From Psychrosphaera haliotis (GTDB lineage Bacteria > Pseudomonadota > Gammaproteobacteria > Enterobacterales > Alteromonadaceae), in the NCBI RefSeq assembly GCF_009728465.1, contig NZ_WOCD01000001.1, forward strand, positions 558,001 through 622,000: 64,000 nt of DNA, given 5' to 3'. The notes below the pieces were generated by a model. That model did not search any database. It was not told the origin of the DNA and was given only the letters and a program-made list of their open reading frames with translations. Positions 7,783 through 16,338 of this stretch are shown piece by piece; the first letter of the stretch is position 1; each line of letters begins with the position of its first letter. The translations under genes and the position numbers were made by a program.

Positions 7783-9066
7783 CTAAACCATACCAAAACT
7801 CATCTCAGGGTTTACCCGGTTAATTGCATCAAGCCATTTCTCTATAATTTTTATTACTTCACTAGAAGGCTCTTTGTTGCACGTCTCTTTTATTTCGTTA
7901 ACGACCCAATGCTTGCTGTTTTTCGAGTCTATAACTATTTGGCCTGTCGTTACTAAGTTTGGATTATTTGTGCCTGGGATTACTGAAAACACAGCTGTAT
8001 TAACGTAATTTATTCGAAAAAAATTAACTTCGTTTGAATAGGCACTTTCAGCCAAGCAACTTAGGCAGTTATGCATATTATTGGAAGCTTCAAACAAGGC
8101 TTCTTCTGTATCAATATATTCAATTTCAGGGAAATTTTCAGGGAGCTTGTAGTCTGGAATTGGTAATACTCTCCCCAAACATTTTGGTTTTGTATTTTTA
8201 GCACTAGGTTCATCTTCAATCATATCCACAATCAAGTTCAAATACTTTAAATCAAAAGTCTTTTCAATTGGCCCGCTCCCTACAATATTATTGACGATAC
8301 CTTTAATTTTGTAATGCTCATTTCGGCTAAGCGCTTGGTATCGAGTCAGGAAACCATATGAATAGTTAAAAGGCAGAGTAGCTAATAGCCTAACTAAACT
8401 GTAATCAATGCGCTTAACATGGCGCAATGTTTTCAAAGAGACTTGATTAGCAATGATAGTTTTTAAATGAAGAAAGAAAGTCACATCAATATTCGACATA
8501 TCCACTTTTCTTAACAGCTTGATAACGTGTTTATAGCTTGGAAAATCTAACCAATCTAGAATATTTAGTTGCGACTTACCTGGCTTTAACAGCCGACGAA
8601 TCGAACGAAAGTGGTTTTTCACAGGCCTATCTTTAAACGCCCAAGACGACGCCAACATCCATGCTAATGAGGGTGTGGACTTATACAACTCGATCGCTTC
8701 AGTTCCGCATCGAGCGAAAAGCGCTAGAAGATGCCACTGCCTGTCCCCTACCTCTTTTATCAACTCTAAAATCTCTTTCGGTATCGTATCTAAATAACTA
8801 ATGAGCGGGTCTGGTTTACATTCATGTTCAATTTTCTGTCCATCTAATTCATTTAAGTAGCAGCGGTAACAATCTGTTGTATTAGTTTCATTTGGAATTT
8901 GGAATTTACCGAACCGAAACTTCGGGCGAATGGCTTTCCATGCACGGGTTTTGGTTTTTCGATACGCCAACATATAAGGCCACGGCTTCATCACGGTGAC
9001 ACCATGCTTATCGAACACATAATATTTTTTATTTTTGAACGCTTGCCCAGGTATAAAAGCCTTCAT
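7783..9066 (-). CDS. PcfJ-like domain protein
   Basis: The 427-residue protein is tentatively PcfJ-like. The C-terminal part has the order seen in that family: a Cys/His patch with NMHNCLSCLAESA, then a beta strand pattern (FFRINYVNTAVFSVI), a Gln-containing strand (TTGQIVID) and a final helix with EVIKIIEKWLDAIN. PcfJ-like proteins occur on plasmids, phages and islands; their biochemistry is unknown. The N-terminal part has a CYRCYL motif at about residues 66-71, probably metal-binding with a downstream Cys (HECKPD). The ribosome site is buried in a hairpin just upstream (separate entry). Confidence 0.6.
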   Translation of the reverse strand: MKAFIPGQAFKNKKYYVFDKHGVTVMKPWPYMLAYRKTKTRAWKAIRPKFRFGKFQIPNETNTTDCYRCYLNELDGQKIEHECKPDPLISYLDTIPKEILELIKEVGDRQWHLLALFARCGTEAIELYKSTPSLAWMLASSWAFKDRPVKNHFRSIRRLLKPGKSQLNILDWLDFPSYKHVIKLLRKVDMSNIDVTFFLHLKTIIANQVSLKTLRHVKRIDYSLVRLLATLPFNYSYGFLTRYQALSRNEHYKIKGIVNNIVGSGPIEKTFDLKYLNLIVDMIEDEPSAKNTKPKCLGRVLPIPDYKLPENFPEIEYIDTEEALFEASNNMHNCLSCLAESAYSNEVNFFRINYVNTAVFSVIPGTNNPNLVTTGQIVIDSKNSKHWVVNEIKETCNKEPSSEVIKIIEKWLDAINRVNPEMSFGMV

Positions 9067-9093
9067 TACTCCTCCTAAAAACTAGGAGAAGTA
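9067..9093 (-). promoter_or_regulatory. Hairpin covering the ribosome site of the PcfJ-like gene
   Basis: In the mRNA an 11-base arm (9083-9093) pairs with the 11 bases directly upstream of the ATG (9067-9077), with ten Watson-Crick pairs, one U-G pair and a five-base loop. The pairing includes the whole AGGAGGAG ribosome site. The hairpin would block translation unless opened. It could be a thermosensor, a protein-binding operator or a translational-coupling device. Confidence 0.6.
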
Positions 9094-9230
9094 AACCAGC
9101 CAGCTACGACGAAATGTGTCGCAATTAAGCAACTCCAATTTATTAGGCATTCTTAACTAGATGAGGAACTAAAAAATTCATTGATGTTTACGAAAGGAAC
9201 GTTAACCAGAAGTGTGCAATATACAAAAGG

Positions 9231-9358
9231 TGGCGGAGAGAGGGATTATAAAAGGCTCCTGCCTTTTACCCTTCGGGCCGCCTAAAGGCGTTCTAAATTG
9301 CTCCCAGCAATTTAGTCGAACCTCTACTCGGGTTCTCACCCTCTCTGAATTCCGCCCA
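9231..9358 (-). repeat. MITE-like hairpin element with tRNA-Ser-like ends
   Basis: The 128-bp intergenic element begins TGGCGGAGAGAGGG, nearly the complement of the tRNA-Ser 3' end 38 bases away, and ends with an inverted imperfect copy (CCCTCTCTGAATTCCGCCCA). Between them are three strong hairpins: 9250-9267 (7-bp arms, loop TCCT), 9279-9290 (CGCC/GGCG) and 9293-9315 (10-bp arms, loop CCC), plus a T-arm-like GAACC/GGTTC pair at 9318-9335. No protein is encoded. It fills the stretch between the PcfJ-like gene and the tRNA terminator, where I see nothing else. Confidence 0.65.
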
Positions 9359-9360
9359 CA

Positions 9361-9385
9361 AAAAAAGACGCTATAAGCGTCTTTC
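9361..9385 (-). terminator. Intrinsic terminator of tRNA-Ser
   Basis: Nine-base arms AAAGACGCT and AGCGTCTTT with a three-base loop are followed on the minus strand by a run of seven U. It lies 10 bases beyond the tRNA 3' end. Confidence 0.85.
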
Positions 9386-9395
9386 TTTGAATGAT

Positions 9396-9484
9396 GGCGG
9401 AGAGAGAGGGATTCGAACCCTCGTTAGGTTTTACCCTAAACACACTTTCCAGGCGTGCGCCTTCAGCCACTCAGCCACCTCTCC
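9396..9484 (-). tRNA. tRNA-Ser (anticodon GGA)
   Basis: An 89-base class II tRNA with the CCA end encoded. The acceptor arm begins GGAGAGG, the D loop has GGCTGAGTGGCTGAAGG, the anticodon loop is CTGGAAA (anticodon GGA, reading UCC/UCU) and there is a long variable arm and a GGTTCGAATCC T arm. Confidence 0.97.
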
Positions 9485-9532
9485 GCAGGTTGATTGTCTC
9501 ATTTACAATCTGGCTTTTTTCAAAGCCCGGCT

Positions 9533-9561
9533 AGTCTATTCATTTTCAAAGAATTAGGCAA
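9533..9561 (-). promoter_or_regulatory. Sigma-70 promoter of tRNA-Ser
   Basis: TTGCCT (-35) and TAGACT (-10) are 17 bases apart on the minus strand, followed by a GC-rich stretch (AGCCGGGC) typical of stringently controlled stable-RNA promoters. Confidence 0.65.
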
Positions 9562-9613
9562 GCATATACAAAGCTATATGCTTTTGACTGTCTATTTATC
9601 AGCCTATTGTTTT

Positions 9614-10084
9614 TTATTTTTGTGGCTTTTCAGAGATCCACAAGTTGATATGACCTTCAACTACTACAACGCCGTTGGTATCGTATGCTTTAACTTCTAC
9701 TGGCATGTCGCCTGGTTTCCATGCTTCTGCATCTACTTTTGCAACACATTTAATGTCGCTGCCGGCTTTAGCGGTGTAGTTCACGCTCATTCCTTTTGGA
9801 ATCCAACGTAAGTGTTTAGGGATTGAAGCTTCTGCCATCACGCCCATCGCCATTTCTAGGCCATTACAAATAGCGATAACGTGTACCGTTTTAATATGGT
9901 TGTGTACGCGATGGCCTTTTTTGATCAATACCGTACATTCGTGTTCTTTTAAGTCAGAGACAAAAGGCTTAACGGTGCCAAAATACGGTGCCATTCTACA
10001 AATTAGTTTTGAAAATATTTGTTTACCAAAAGGCCAGTTTAATAACTTTTTGTAAATGCCCATGGTTTTGTTTGGTTTTGCCAT
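9614..10084 (-). CDS. DUF4442 domain protein (hotdog-fold thioesterase-like)
   Basis: The 156-residue protein belongs to DUF4442, a hotdog-fold family related to acyl-CoA thioesterases. Visible family features are the N-terminal helix with LLNWPFGKQIFSKLICRMAPYF (split), the VHNHIKTVHVIAICNGLEMAMG helix region and the C-terminal strand pattern ending in INLWISEKPQK. It has no signal peptide. The start MAKPNKTM is chosen because GGAG lies nine bases upstream; an ATG five codons earlier overlaps that site. It may act on acyl-CoA thioesters, but no activity is established for the family. Confidence 0.85.
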   Translation of the reverse strand: MAKPNKTMGIYKKLLNWPFGKQIFSKLICRMAPYFGTVKPFVSDLKEHECTVLIKKGHRVHNHIKTVHVIAICNGLEMAMGVMAEASIPKHLRWIPKGMSVNYTAKAGSDIKCVAKVDAEAWKPGDMPVEVKAYDTNGVVVVEGHINLWISEKPQK

Positions 10085-10243
10085 CTTTTTATTCTCCATT
10101 CACTAGGCTCTATTACCCTAGTCAACTCATCTTACCAGTTGAAATTTTTATGCATGTTAGCAATTTATGTTACTAACTTCACCTAAAACCTAAGCCAAAA
10201 CTTTGAGTCTAGTTAATCGTTTGAATATTGTTTTAACAGACAC

Positions 10244-10265
10244 AAAAAAACCGACAAGAAGCCGG
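10244..10265 (-). terminator. Intrinsic terminator of nadA
   Basis: On the minus strand CCGGC and GTCGG form a short stem around a five-base loop, followed by seven U. It lies 28 bases after the nadA stop codon. Confidence 0.8.
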
Positions 10266-10293
10266 CCTTTGTTTAACACTTCAAGAATAAGGC

Positions 10294-11373
10294 TTAAGCA
10301 TTACCTTTTAGCGCTACTTTATTTTTTGCAGCAAAGTTAAGCATTTTAGTCAGAGGTTTCATCGCTTCCGCCGCTAACGACTCATCAACAAACACTTCAT
10401 GGCCAGAAGAGTCTGTTAAAGCCTCTTCAATGGCTTTTAAGCCGTTCATTGCCATCCAAGGACAGTGAGCACAACTTTTACATGTAGCGCCGTTTCCAGC
10501 CGTTGGAGCTTCAATGAAGGTCTTATCTGGGTTTAGTTGCTGCATCTTATAAAAAATACCGCGATCCGTTGCCACGATGAAGGTATCGTTTTCCATTTCA
10601 TTCGCAGCATTGATCAATTGTGATGTAGAGCCAACTGCGTCGGCTAAGTCTACAACCGATGCTGGCGATTCAGGGTGAACTAATACCGCAGCTTCTGGAT
10701 ACACGTTTTTTAAGTCTTTTAACGCTTTAGAACTAAATTCATCGTGAACAATACATTCACCATTCCAAAGCAACATGTCTACGCCAGTCTGTTTTGATAT
10801 GTAACCACCTAGGTGACGGTCTGGGCCCCAAATAATTGGTTTACCTTCCGCTTCTACGTGCTCGATCACTTCTAATGCAATGCTTGATGTTACCACCCAA
10901 TCAGCTCTTGCTTTAACCGCTGCTGACGTATTGGCATAGACAACAACGGTATGGTCAGGGTGTTGATCACAAAAGGCGCTGAACTGCTCTGCTGGGCAAC
11001 CTAAGTCTAGTGAACAGGTTGCTTCAAGTGTTGGCATTAGTACTGTTTTTTCAGGCGTAAGAATTTTTGCTGTTTCACCCATGAATTTAACACCAGCAAC
11101 AATCAACGTTTCCGCCGGATGCTGATTACCAAATCGAGCCATTTCTAGCGAGTCAGCTACACAGCCGCCCGTTTCTTCTGCTAAAGCCTGAATTTCAGGA
11201 TCTGTGTAATAGTGAGCAACTAGTACGGCATTTTTTTGCTTTAATAACGCTTTAATACGCTCTTTGTACTCAGCTTGCTCTTGTGCGCTAAGCACAGCCG
11301 GTTTTGGCGGAAAAGGGTAATCTGTTGGCGTAGAAGGAATAACGTTTTGTGCTGCTGATTCTGTGGAGTTCAT
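10294..11373 (-). CDS. nadA: Quinolinate synthase NadA
   Basis: NadA condenses iminoaspartate with dihydroxyacetone phosphate to quinolinate in de novo NAD synthesis in the cytoplasm. The 359-residue protein is close to the usual length of the long proteobacterial form. The three regions that hold the 4Fe-4S ligands are present: [10 protein letters not shown] around residues 118-127, [10 protein letters not shown] in the middle and [10 protein letters not shown] near the C-terminus. The substrate-binding [12 protein letters not shown] is at residues 51-62. It has its own promoter and terminator, so it is a single-gene unit. The other de novo genes (nadB, nadC) are not in the window, but nadE is. 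Confidence 0.97.
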   Translation of the reverse strand: MNSTESAAQNVIPSTPTDYPFPPKPAVLSAQEQAEYKERIKALLKQKNAVLVAHYYTDPEIQALAEETGGCVADSLEMARFGNQHPAETLIVAGVKFMGETAKILTPEKTVLMPTLEATCSLDLGCPAEQFSAFCDQHPDHTVVVYANTSAAVKARADWVVTSSIALEVIEHVEAEGKPIIWGPDRHLGGYISKQTGVDMLLWNGECIVHDEFSSKALKDLKNVYPEAAVLVHPESPASVVDLADAVGSTSQLINAANEMENDTFIVATDRGIFYKMQQLNPDKTFIEAPTAGNGATCKSCAHCPWMAMNGLKAIEEALTDSSGHEVFVDESLAAEAMKPLTKMLNFAAKNKVALKGNA

Positions 11374-11406
11374 AAGCTTAAAATAACTACTAAAAATGAT
11401 TCGGAT

Positions 11407-11434
11407 ATTATACTTGCTGTAATAGAAATGTCAC
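11407..11434 (-). promoter_or_regulatory. Sigma-70 promoter of nadA
   Basis: GTGACA (-35) and a perfect TATAAT (-10) are 16 bases apart, about 34 bases upstream of the nadA start. No clear operator was seen around it. Confidence 0.6.
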
Positions 11435-11711
11435 GGAATAGTCAGGTAATAGTAACGAGCAAGCATGGTTGGAAAGCTTTACGTTTAAATTCCAAATATA
11501 GATTGAAAAGTGATTAGAAAATTAGGTTAATAAATAGAATAAAAAGCAAAATGGAAAATTGTTTAAAACTAAGATATAGGAATCAGTAGAGAGTATTTTA
11601 TAAAATTGAGAAGAGATTGTTTTATAGTTAAGTGCAAGTAAGGCTTTGCTGTTTTGATGCTGTGGACTTGTAGCAACAGACTCAGATTAGTCTGCTTGGA
11701 TATCCTAGAAG
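11435..11711. other. AT-rich intergenic region without recognised gene
   Basis: This stretch lies between the nadA promoter and the tRNA-Lys cluster. I found no open frame with a ribosome site and no tRNA. A short inverted repeat (CAGACT/AGTCTG, 11678-11695) lies just beyond the last tRNA-Lys and could help end that transcript, but it lacks a U-run. Confidence 0.5.
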
Positions 11712-11787
11712 TGGTGGGTCATGATGGATTCGAACCATCGACCAATTGATTAAAAGTCAACTGCTCTACCAACTGAGCTAATGACCC
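11712..11787 (-). tRNA. tRNA-Lys (anticodon TTT), copy 3
   Basis: A 76-base tRNA with encoded CCA. The anticodon loop is CTTTTAA. It is identical in sequence to its two neighbours and is the last of the three in transcription order. Confidence 0.98.
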
Positions 11788-11828
11788 ACTCTAGGGATGT
11801 ACGTCTTACTTCTTACTTTTCTGTCTGA

Positions 11829-11904
11829 TGGTGGGTCATGATGGATTCGAACCATCGACCAATTGATTAAAAGTCAACTGCTCTACCAACTGAGCTAATG
11901 ACCC
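11829..11904 (-). tRNA. tRNA-Lys (anticodon TTT), copy 2
   Basis: Identical to the other two copies over all 76 bases; spaced 41 bases from copy 3 and 20 bases from copy 1. Confidence 0.98.
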
Positions 11905-11924
11905 ATCAAACAGGACAAAAAAAG

Positions 11925-12000
11925 TGGTGGGTCATGATGGATTCGAACCATCGACCAATTGATTAAAAGTCAACTGCTCTACCAACTGAGCTAATGACCC
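11925..12000 (-). tRNA. tRNA-Lys (anticodon TTT), copy 1
   Basis: First of three identical tRNA-Lys genes, with encoded CCA. A strong stable-RNA promoter lies about 50 bases upstream and probably drives all three. Confidence 0.98.
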
Positions 12001-12053
12001 ACAATTTTTGCACAGCTTCAGAGTGACTAGTCATTCCGTTGCTGCGGGCGCAT

Positions 12054-12081
12054 ATAATACTTATTTAATTATTCAGTGCAA
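12054..12081 (-). promoter_or_regulatory. Stable-RNA promoter of the tRNA-Lys cluster
   Basis: TTGCAC (-35) and TATTAT (-10) are 16 bases apart, followed by the GC-rich discriminator ATGCGCCCGC. That discriminator is typical of promoters shut down by ppGpp. Confidence 0.7.
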
Positions 12082-12156
12082 GTATATTTTCAAAATAATT
12101 TAATTTTAAGCGCTTTCGTCTAATTATTGGACAAAAGCGTCAAAAAACATACTTTT

Positions 12157-12895
12157 CTAGCCCTTTGTAAGCAGTCTAGACTTAGCTAAGTTTGCAGAAT
12201 TAGATTCTGGGTATTCGTCAACAACCTGTTGGAAAAGTTTTTTAGCACCGGCATTATCGCCAAGTTTTTGCAAAACCGTTCCTTGTTTTAATAAAGCATC
12301 GCTGCGTTTATTAGAATCAGGGTAAAGACTAATCACCTTATCAAAATGCATTTGTGCTTCAGGATACATCGCTTTATTAAATAATAGCTGACCTAACCAG
12401 TAATGCGCATTTGGAATATAGATAGATTTTGGAAATTTATCAATGAAGGTTTCGAAACGCTGGAATCGCATCGTCGTAACGACGCTCTTTCAAAATTAGA
12501 TTTACAGCTTGATCGTACGCTTCGTTTTCACTTAACGTGCCGCCGTATTGTTCATTTTTTTGGATTTCTACTGCTGGCTCCACTGGTTGTGGTGCCATTT
12601 GTTGAACATTGCTTAAGCGACGTTCAATTTCAAGGTAGAGCTCACGTTGACGATCTACAATCTGTTCTAGTTTATAAGTGTGCGTTTCGGTTACCCCACG
12701 CAACTCACTCACTTCATCTTGTAAATCATTAATCTGCTGTTGCAGATTAACTTGAGCGGCGCCTCTAGCCTGTATAAGGCGTTTAAGCTGAGAAACTTGC
12801 TCAGATAACTGACCACTATTACTTAAGTCAGTAACGGGTGCATCTGCAATAGATGCACCACTAGCAAGAAGCACGGCCAATAGAGTTAATCTCAT
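12157..12895 (-). pseudogene. cpoB: Cell division coordinator CpoB (YbgF), frameshifted
   Basis: CpoB is a periplasmic partner of TolA that coordinates peptidoglycan synthesis with outer-membrane constriction. The first frame gives a signal peptide (MRLTLLAVLLASGASIA), a coiled coil (about residues 28-95) and the start of the TPR region, ending YDDAIPAF. The second frame resumes exactly with ETFIDKFPKSIYIPNAHYWLGQ and gives two more TPR units to the end. Removing one base (near 12453-12454, in TTTCGAAA) restores a 245-residue protein of normal length. It is the last gene of the tol-pal operon. Probably intact in the organism and broken only by an indel in the sequence. Confidence 0.85.
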
Positions 12896-12914
12896 AGACT
12901 GTCGCTCTCTTTTA

Positions 12915-13472
12915 TTAGTAAACTAAAACTGAACGACGGTTTTTAGCGAAGCCATCTTGAGTACGAGACAAATCAAGAGGTTTTTCTTCACCGTAAGATA
13001 CCGTTGAGATTTGGCTTTGCATTACACCTAGGTTTTGTAGGTATGTTGCTACAGCTTTTGCACGACGCTCACCAAGTGCGATGTTGTACTCAGGAGTACC
13101 ACGCTCGTCACAGTGACCTTCAACCATAACTGTTTGGTTAGGGTTTTTGATTAGGTAATCAGCGTGTGCTTGTAAAAGCTCTAAGTATTTTGCATCAACT
13201 TTAGAATCATCAAAGTCAAAGTATACGGTTTGCTCTTGACGTAATGCTTCAAATTTAGCTTGTTGCATTTCTTCAACAGTTGGTGCTTTTTCTACTGTTG
13301 CAACTTCAACTGCAGATGCGTTTTGGCCCATGCCGCTCGCTTGAACAGACTCAGAAGAAGAGTTTGTCGCCGCTTTGCTTTCATCGTTAACAACTGAGCT
13401 TGAACCACAAGCTGTTAAAACAAGAGCTGGGATAGCGATCAAAAGACCTTTAGTAATTTTGCTAAATTGCAT
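12915..13472 (-). CDS. pal: Peptidoglycan-associated lipoprotein Pal
   Basis: Pal is an outer-membrane lipoprotein that binds peptidoglycan and TolB. The 185-residue protein has a lipoprotein signal with lipobox LTAC (Cys22 would be lipidated), a Ser/Ala-rich linker and a C-terminal OmpA-like domain. The domain includes the family core VEGHCDERGTPEYNIALGERRA in two parts and the ending AKNRRSVLVY. It lies between tolB and cpoB in the usual order, 61 bases after tolB and 19 before cpoB. Confidence 0.97.
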   Translation of the reverse strand: MQFSKITKGLLIAIPALVLTACGSSSVVNDESKAATNSSSESVQASGMGQNASAVEVATVEKAPTVEEMQQAKFEALRQEQTVYFDFDDSKVDAKYLELLQAHADYLIKNPNQTVMVEGHCDERGTPEYNIALGERRAKAVATYLQNLGVMQSQISTVSYGEEKPLDLSRTQDGFAKNRRSVLVY

Positions 13473-13533
13473 TCTTTGTTTCCTTTTTATTCACAAATCG
13501 TTGTTAGTACTAACGTTTTATTCCAAACGTTTA

Positions 13534-14886
13534 TTATTTTAAATATGGTGACCATGCTGGACTTTTTACTTGCCCACTAGCAGCCGGTAAACGAGCCTTA
13601 AAACGACCGTCAATTGAAACCAAAGCTAACACTTGACCGTTGCCGTGCATAGTACTGTAAATTATCATTGAGCCATTCGGCGCGATACTTGGACTTTCGT
13701 CTAGACGCGTTTTAGTCAGTATTTGAAAATTCCCTGACGCTAACTCTTTTTTAGCAATATGATAATTTCCTTGCGTACGATTAACCATAACTAGGTGATT
13801 ATTGTCTGGGGTTATTGAGCCACCGAGGTTCATTTCACCGTCAAAAGTTAATCGCTTTATACGCTTACTGTCTAAATTTACGCTATAAAGTTGTGCATTA
13901 CCACCCCGTTCTGAGCTGAAAACAATATATTTACCATCTGGTGACCAACTTGGCTCTGTATCAATTGCTCTGTGTCTTGTTAAACGAGTTAAGGTTTTAT
14001 TAGTAAGTTCTAAAACATACAGTTCTGGGTTTCCGTCTTTAGATAAGGTTAGTGCCAACTTATTCCCATCTGGGCTCCATTGCGGCGCGCCATTAATTCC
14101 TTCATAAGATGTAACTAACTGACGAGTACCCGTATAAATATCTTGAACATAAATTTGAGAACGGTTGTTTTCAAACGTAACGTAAGCCAGTTTACTTGCA
14201 TCTGGCGACCATGAAGGCGACATCAATGGTTCTTTAGAACGAAGTAATATCTGTTCGTTTGCACCGTCATAATCCGCCACTATTAACTTATAAACAAAGT
14301 CATCACCGTGGTTTACCGTTACGTAGGCAATTTTAGTTAAGAAGGCACCTCGTTCGCCTGTTAATTTTTCATAGGCTAAATCACTAATCCTATGTGCATA
14401 ACGGCGAAACTGTTTAGCCGCGATAGTTACTTGCCTGTTATCCAATATATGATCTTTGGTTTCTACCAACTTACCGTTAACCAAAGCTTGAACTGTACCA
14501 CCAGTAATTTGGCCTCGCAGTACATCAATTAGTTCAAAGCTTACCAAAAATCGGCCAGGTGAATGATCTTGAATAGTACCAACTAATACTGCCTCTACAT
14601 CTAATGACGCCCACGACCCATAGTCAACTTCATCGTCTTTTGTTGGCATTTGAGGCATTTCATCTATTGCGATGGTTTTAAACTTACCACTGCGCATTAA
14701 ATCGGCGGCAATAATTTCAGAAATTCTTAATGGTAGCTCAGCTGTGCCTTCATATTTAAAAGGAACAATGGCAACCGGTCTGGCACTATCAATACCTTCC
14801 GTTATTACAATCTCCAACGAAGCTTTAGCGGCTTGGCTAATCAATAAACTGACAAACATCAGCGCTATAGTTATTTTTTGAATCAT
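13534..14886 (-). CDS. tolB: Tol-Pal system beta-propeller protein TolB
   Basis: TolB is the periplasmic protein that links TolA and Pal. The 450-residue protein has a signal peptide (cut after about residue 22, SQAAKA), an N-terminal alpha/beta domain and a six-bladed beta-propeller marked by repeated WSPDG motifs ([36 protein letters not shown]). Length is typical. Its start overlaps the tolA stop by one base, showing tight coupling. Confidence 0.97.
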   Translation of the reverse strand: MIQKITIALMFVSLLISQAAKASLEIVITEGIDSARPVAIVPFKYEGTAELPLRISEIIAADLMRSGKFKTIAIDEMPQMPTKDDEVDYGSWASLDVEAVLVGTIQDHSPGRFLVSFELIDVLRGQITGGTVQALVNGKLVETKDHILDNRQVTIAAKQFRRYAHRISDLAYEKLTGERGAFLTKIAYVTVNHGDDFVYKLIVADYDGANEQILLRSKEPLMSPSWSPDASKLAYVTFENNRSQIYVQDIYTGTRQLVTSYEGINGAPQWSPDGNKLALTLSKDGNPELYVLELTNKTLTRLTRHRAIDTEPSWSPDGKYIVFSSERGGNAQLYSVNLDSKRIKRLTFDGEMNLGGSITPDNNHLVMVNRTQGNYHIAKKELASGNFQILTKTRLDESPSIAPNGSMIIYSTMHGNGQVLALVSIDGRFKARLPAASGQVKSPAWSPYLK

Positions 14887-15903
14887 TAACGTTCAGGCTC
14901 CACGGTTAGATTAATATCTTTTAATTGTTGGTACACGTCTTCTTCTTTAGACACTGGCAAGGTTTCAGCTTTTAACACGGCTCTTTCTGCTGCTTTACAT
15001 GTGTTATTTTGACCTTCTAGAATGGTTACTTTTGTAACAAGGCCACTAAATGCCAACCTTATATTTAAGCGACAAGATGTACCTTTCATGCTTTCATCAG
15101 TAAGAAGATTCTGCTGAATTTTTGACGATATCAAAGCTTTGTATTTTTGTACTTCAGACATCACCACTTTTTGACGTGCTTTTTGTCTTACGCTTTGCTC
15201 TCGAGCTAATTGCTCTTGCATCATACTTTCCTGCAGCGCTTTTTCTCGAGCTTCTTGTTCACGCTTCAGCTTTTCAGCTTTCGCTTTTTCTTCAGCCTCT
15301 TTTGCTTTACGTGCTTTTTCAGCCGCTTCTGCAGCTTCTTTCTCACGTTGCTTTCTTTCAGCTTCAGCTTTCGCTGCCGCTTTTTGTTCAGCTTCTTTTC
15401 TTTGTTTTGCTTTAGTCGCTTCGTCTTTCGCCTTTTTAGCTTCGGCTTCACGTTTAATACGTTCTTTTTTCGCTTCCTCAGCCTTTTTCTTCTCAGCTAA
15501 CGCTTTATTCTTTTCAACCAATGCTTTTTGCTTTTCAGCTTCAGCCTTTTTCTTTTCAACTGCGGCTTTGCGCTTTGCTTCTTTAGCTTCTTTTTCGCTT
15601 TGCTTCTGCTCGCGGTTTAACTTGCTTAAATCTTGCTTGGCTTTGTTTCGCTCGATCTTCAAGCTCTTTAACACGCTTTTCTTCCGCCGCCTTTTTATCA
15701 GCCTGTTGCTGTTTTACTTTATTTACTTGTTGTTCAAGTGCAGCTGCGTCTATAACCACCGCATCGATGGCGGAAATCTCAGGGGCTTTTTCCGGTTTTA
15801 TTGCAGGTGGTGAAAAGTTAAAGCTCAATACTAAAACAACCGCAAAAATAATATGCAGTCCAAAGGATTTAGCAATAAATGGAGTGTAACTAGGATTTAT
15901 CAT
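14886..15903 (-). pseudogene. tolA: Cell envelope integrity protein TolA, frameshifted
   Basis: TolA is the inner-membrane protein that spans the periplasm to reach Pal and TolB. The first frame encodes the membrane anchor (residues about 12-30) and the start of the Lys/Ala/Glu-rich helix, up to KELEDRA. A second frame carries the long helix (DLSKLNREQKQSEKEAKEAK onward) and the C-terminal domain with two Cys (GTSCRLNIRLAF, NNTCKAAERAV). One extra base joins them, most simply the C at 15649 (plus strand, in TTTCG), giving DRANKAKQDLSK and 338 residues. The exact site cannot be fixed because the coil tolerates several solutions. The next gene, tolB, overlaps it. Confidence 0.85.
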
Positions 15904-16334
15904 TTTTGAGCTGGCTCCGTCATTAAACCAACGGAAGGTGCACCCGCTCGTTGTAACAGCACCATTAACTCAATGACATTGTTGTACGGTATGTTTCTAT
16001 CAGCCTTAACAACAACGGGTGTTTGGGGATCAATTTTTAATTGCGCAGCAATCACAACAGCAACATCGGTAGCTGACATAGCATTGTCTTTGCCATCATT
16101 GTCGCCAGTGGATACAAAATACTGACCCTCTGCATCTATTGAAGCAATAATAGGAGACTTACTATCGTCTTCTAAAGGCTCTGCATTGGCTTGCGGTAAG
16201 TCAACCTTCACACCTTGAGTAACTAAAGGTGCAGTAACCATAAATATAATTAATAACACCAACATAACGTCGATATAAGGAACAACGTTTATTTCGGCGA
16301 CCGGCTTTCTCCGGCGACGTACTGGAGCATTCAT
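15900..16334 (-). CDS. tolR: Tol-Pal protein TolR (ExbD family)
   Basis: TolR works with TolQ as the proton-driven motor for TolA in the inner membrane. The 144-residue protein has one N-terminal membrane helix (about residues 20-38) carrying the essential Asp in PYIDVMLVLLIIFMV (Asp22), and a periplasmic domain. The C-terminal NVIELMVLLQRAGAPSVGLMTEP is family-typical. It overlaps tolA by four bases and follows tolQ by four. Confidence 0.96.
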   Translation of the reverse strand: MNAPVRRRRKPVAEINVVPYIDVMLVLLIIFMVTAPLVTQGVKVDLPQANAEPLEDDSKSPIIASIDAEGQYFVSTGDNDGKDNAMSATDVAVVIAAQLKIDPQTPVVVKADRNIPYNNVIELMVLLQRAGAPSVGLMTEPAQK

Positions 16335-16338
16335 ATTA

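Noticed and set aside
1200-9500. Complete integrative element at tRNA-Ser
   Set aside because: No integrase, relaxase or transposase is seen, and the tRNA-like repeats are imperfect, so only a possible island is proposed.
9494-9811. Plus-strand frame beyond tRNA-Ser
   Set aside because: Overlaps the DUF4442 gene on the other strand and lacks a ribosome site or any family resemblance.
11712-12000. Regular near-identical repeats that might look like a CRISPR array
   Set aside because: They are three tRNA-Lys genes with complete cloverleafs and encoded CCA.
12403-12732. Plus-strand frame opposite cpoB
   Set aside because: Antisense shadow of the cpoB frames.
15122-15500. Plus-strand frames opposite tolA rich in Leu, Phe and Ser
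   Set aside because: They are the reverse complement of the Lys/Ala/Glu-rich TolA coil; no ribosome site and low-complexity composition.
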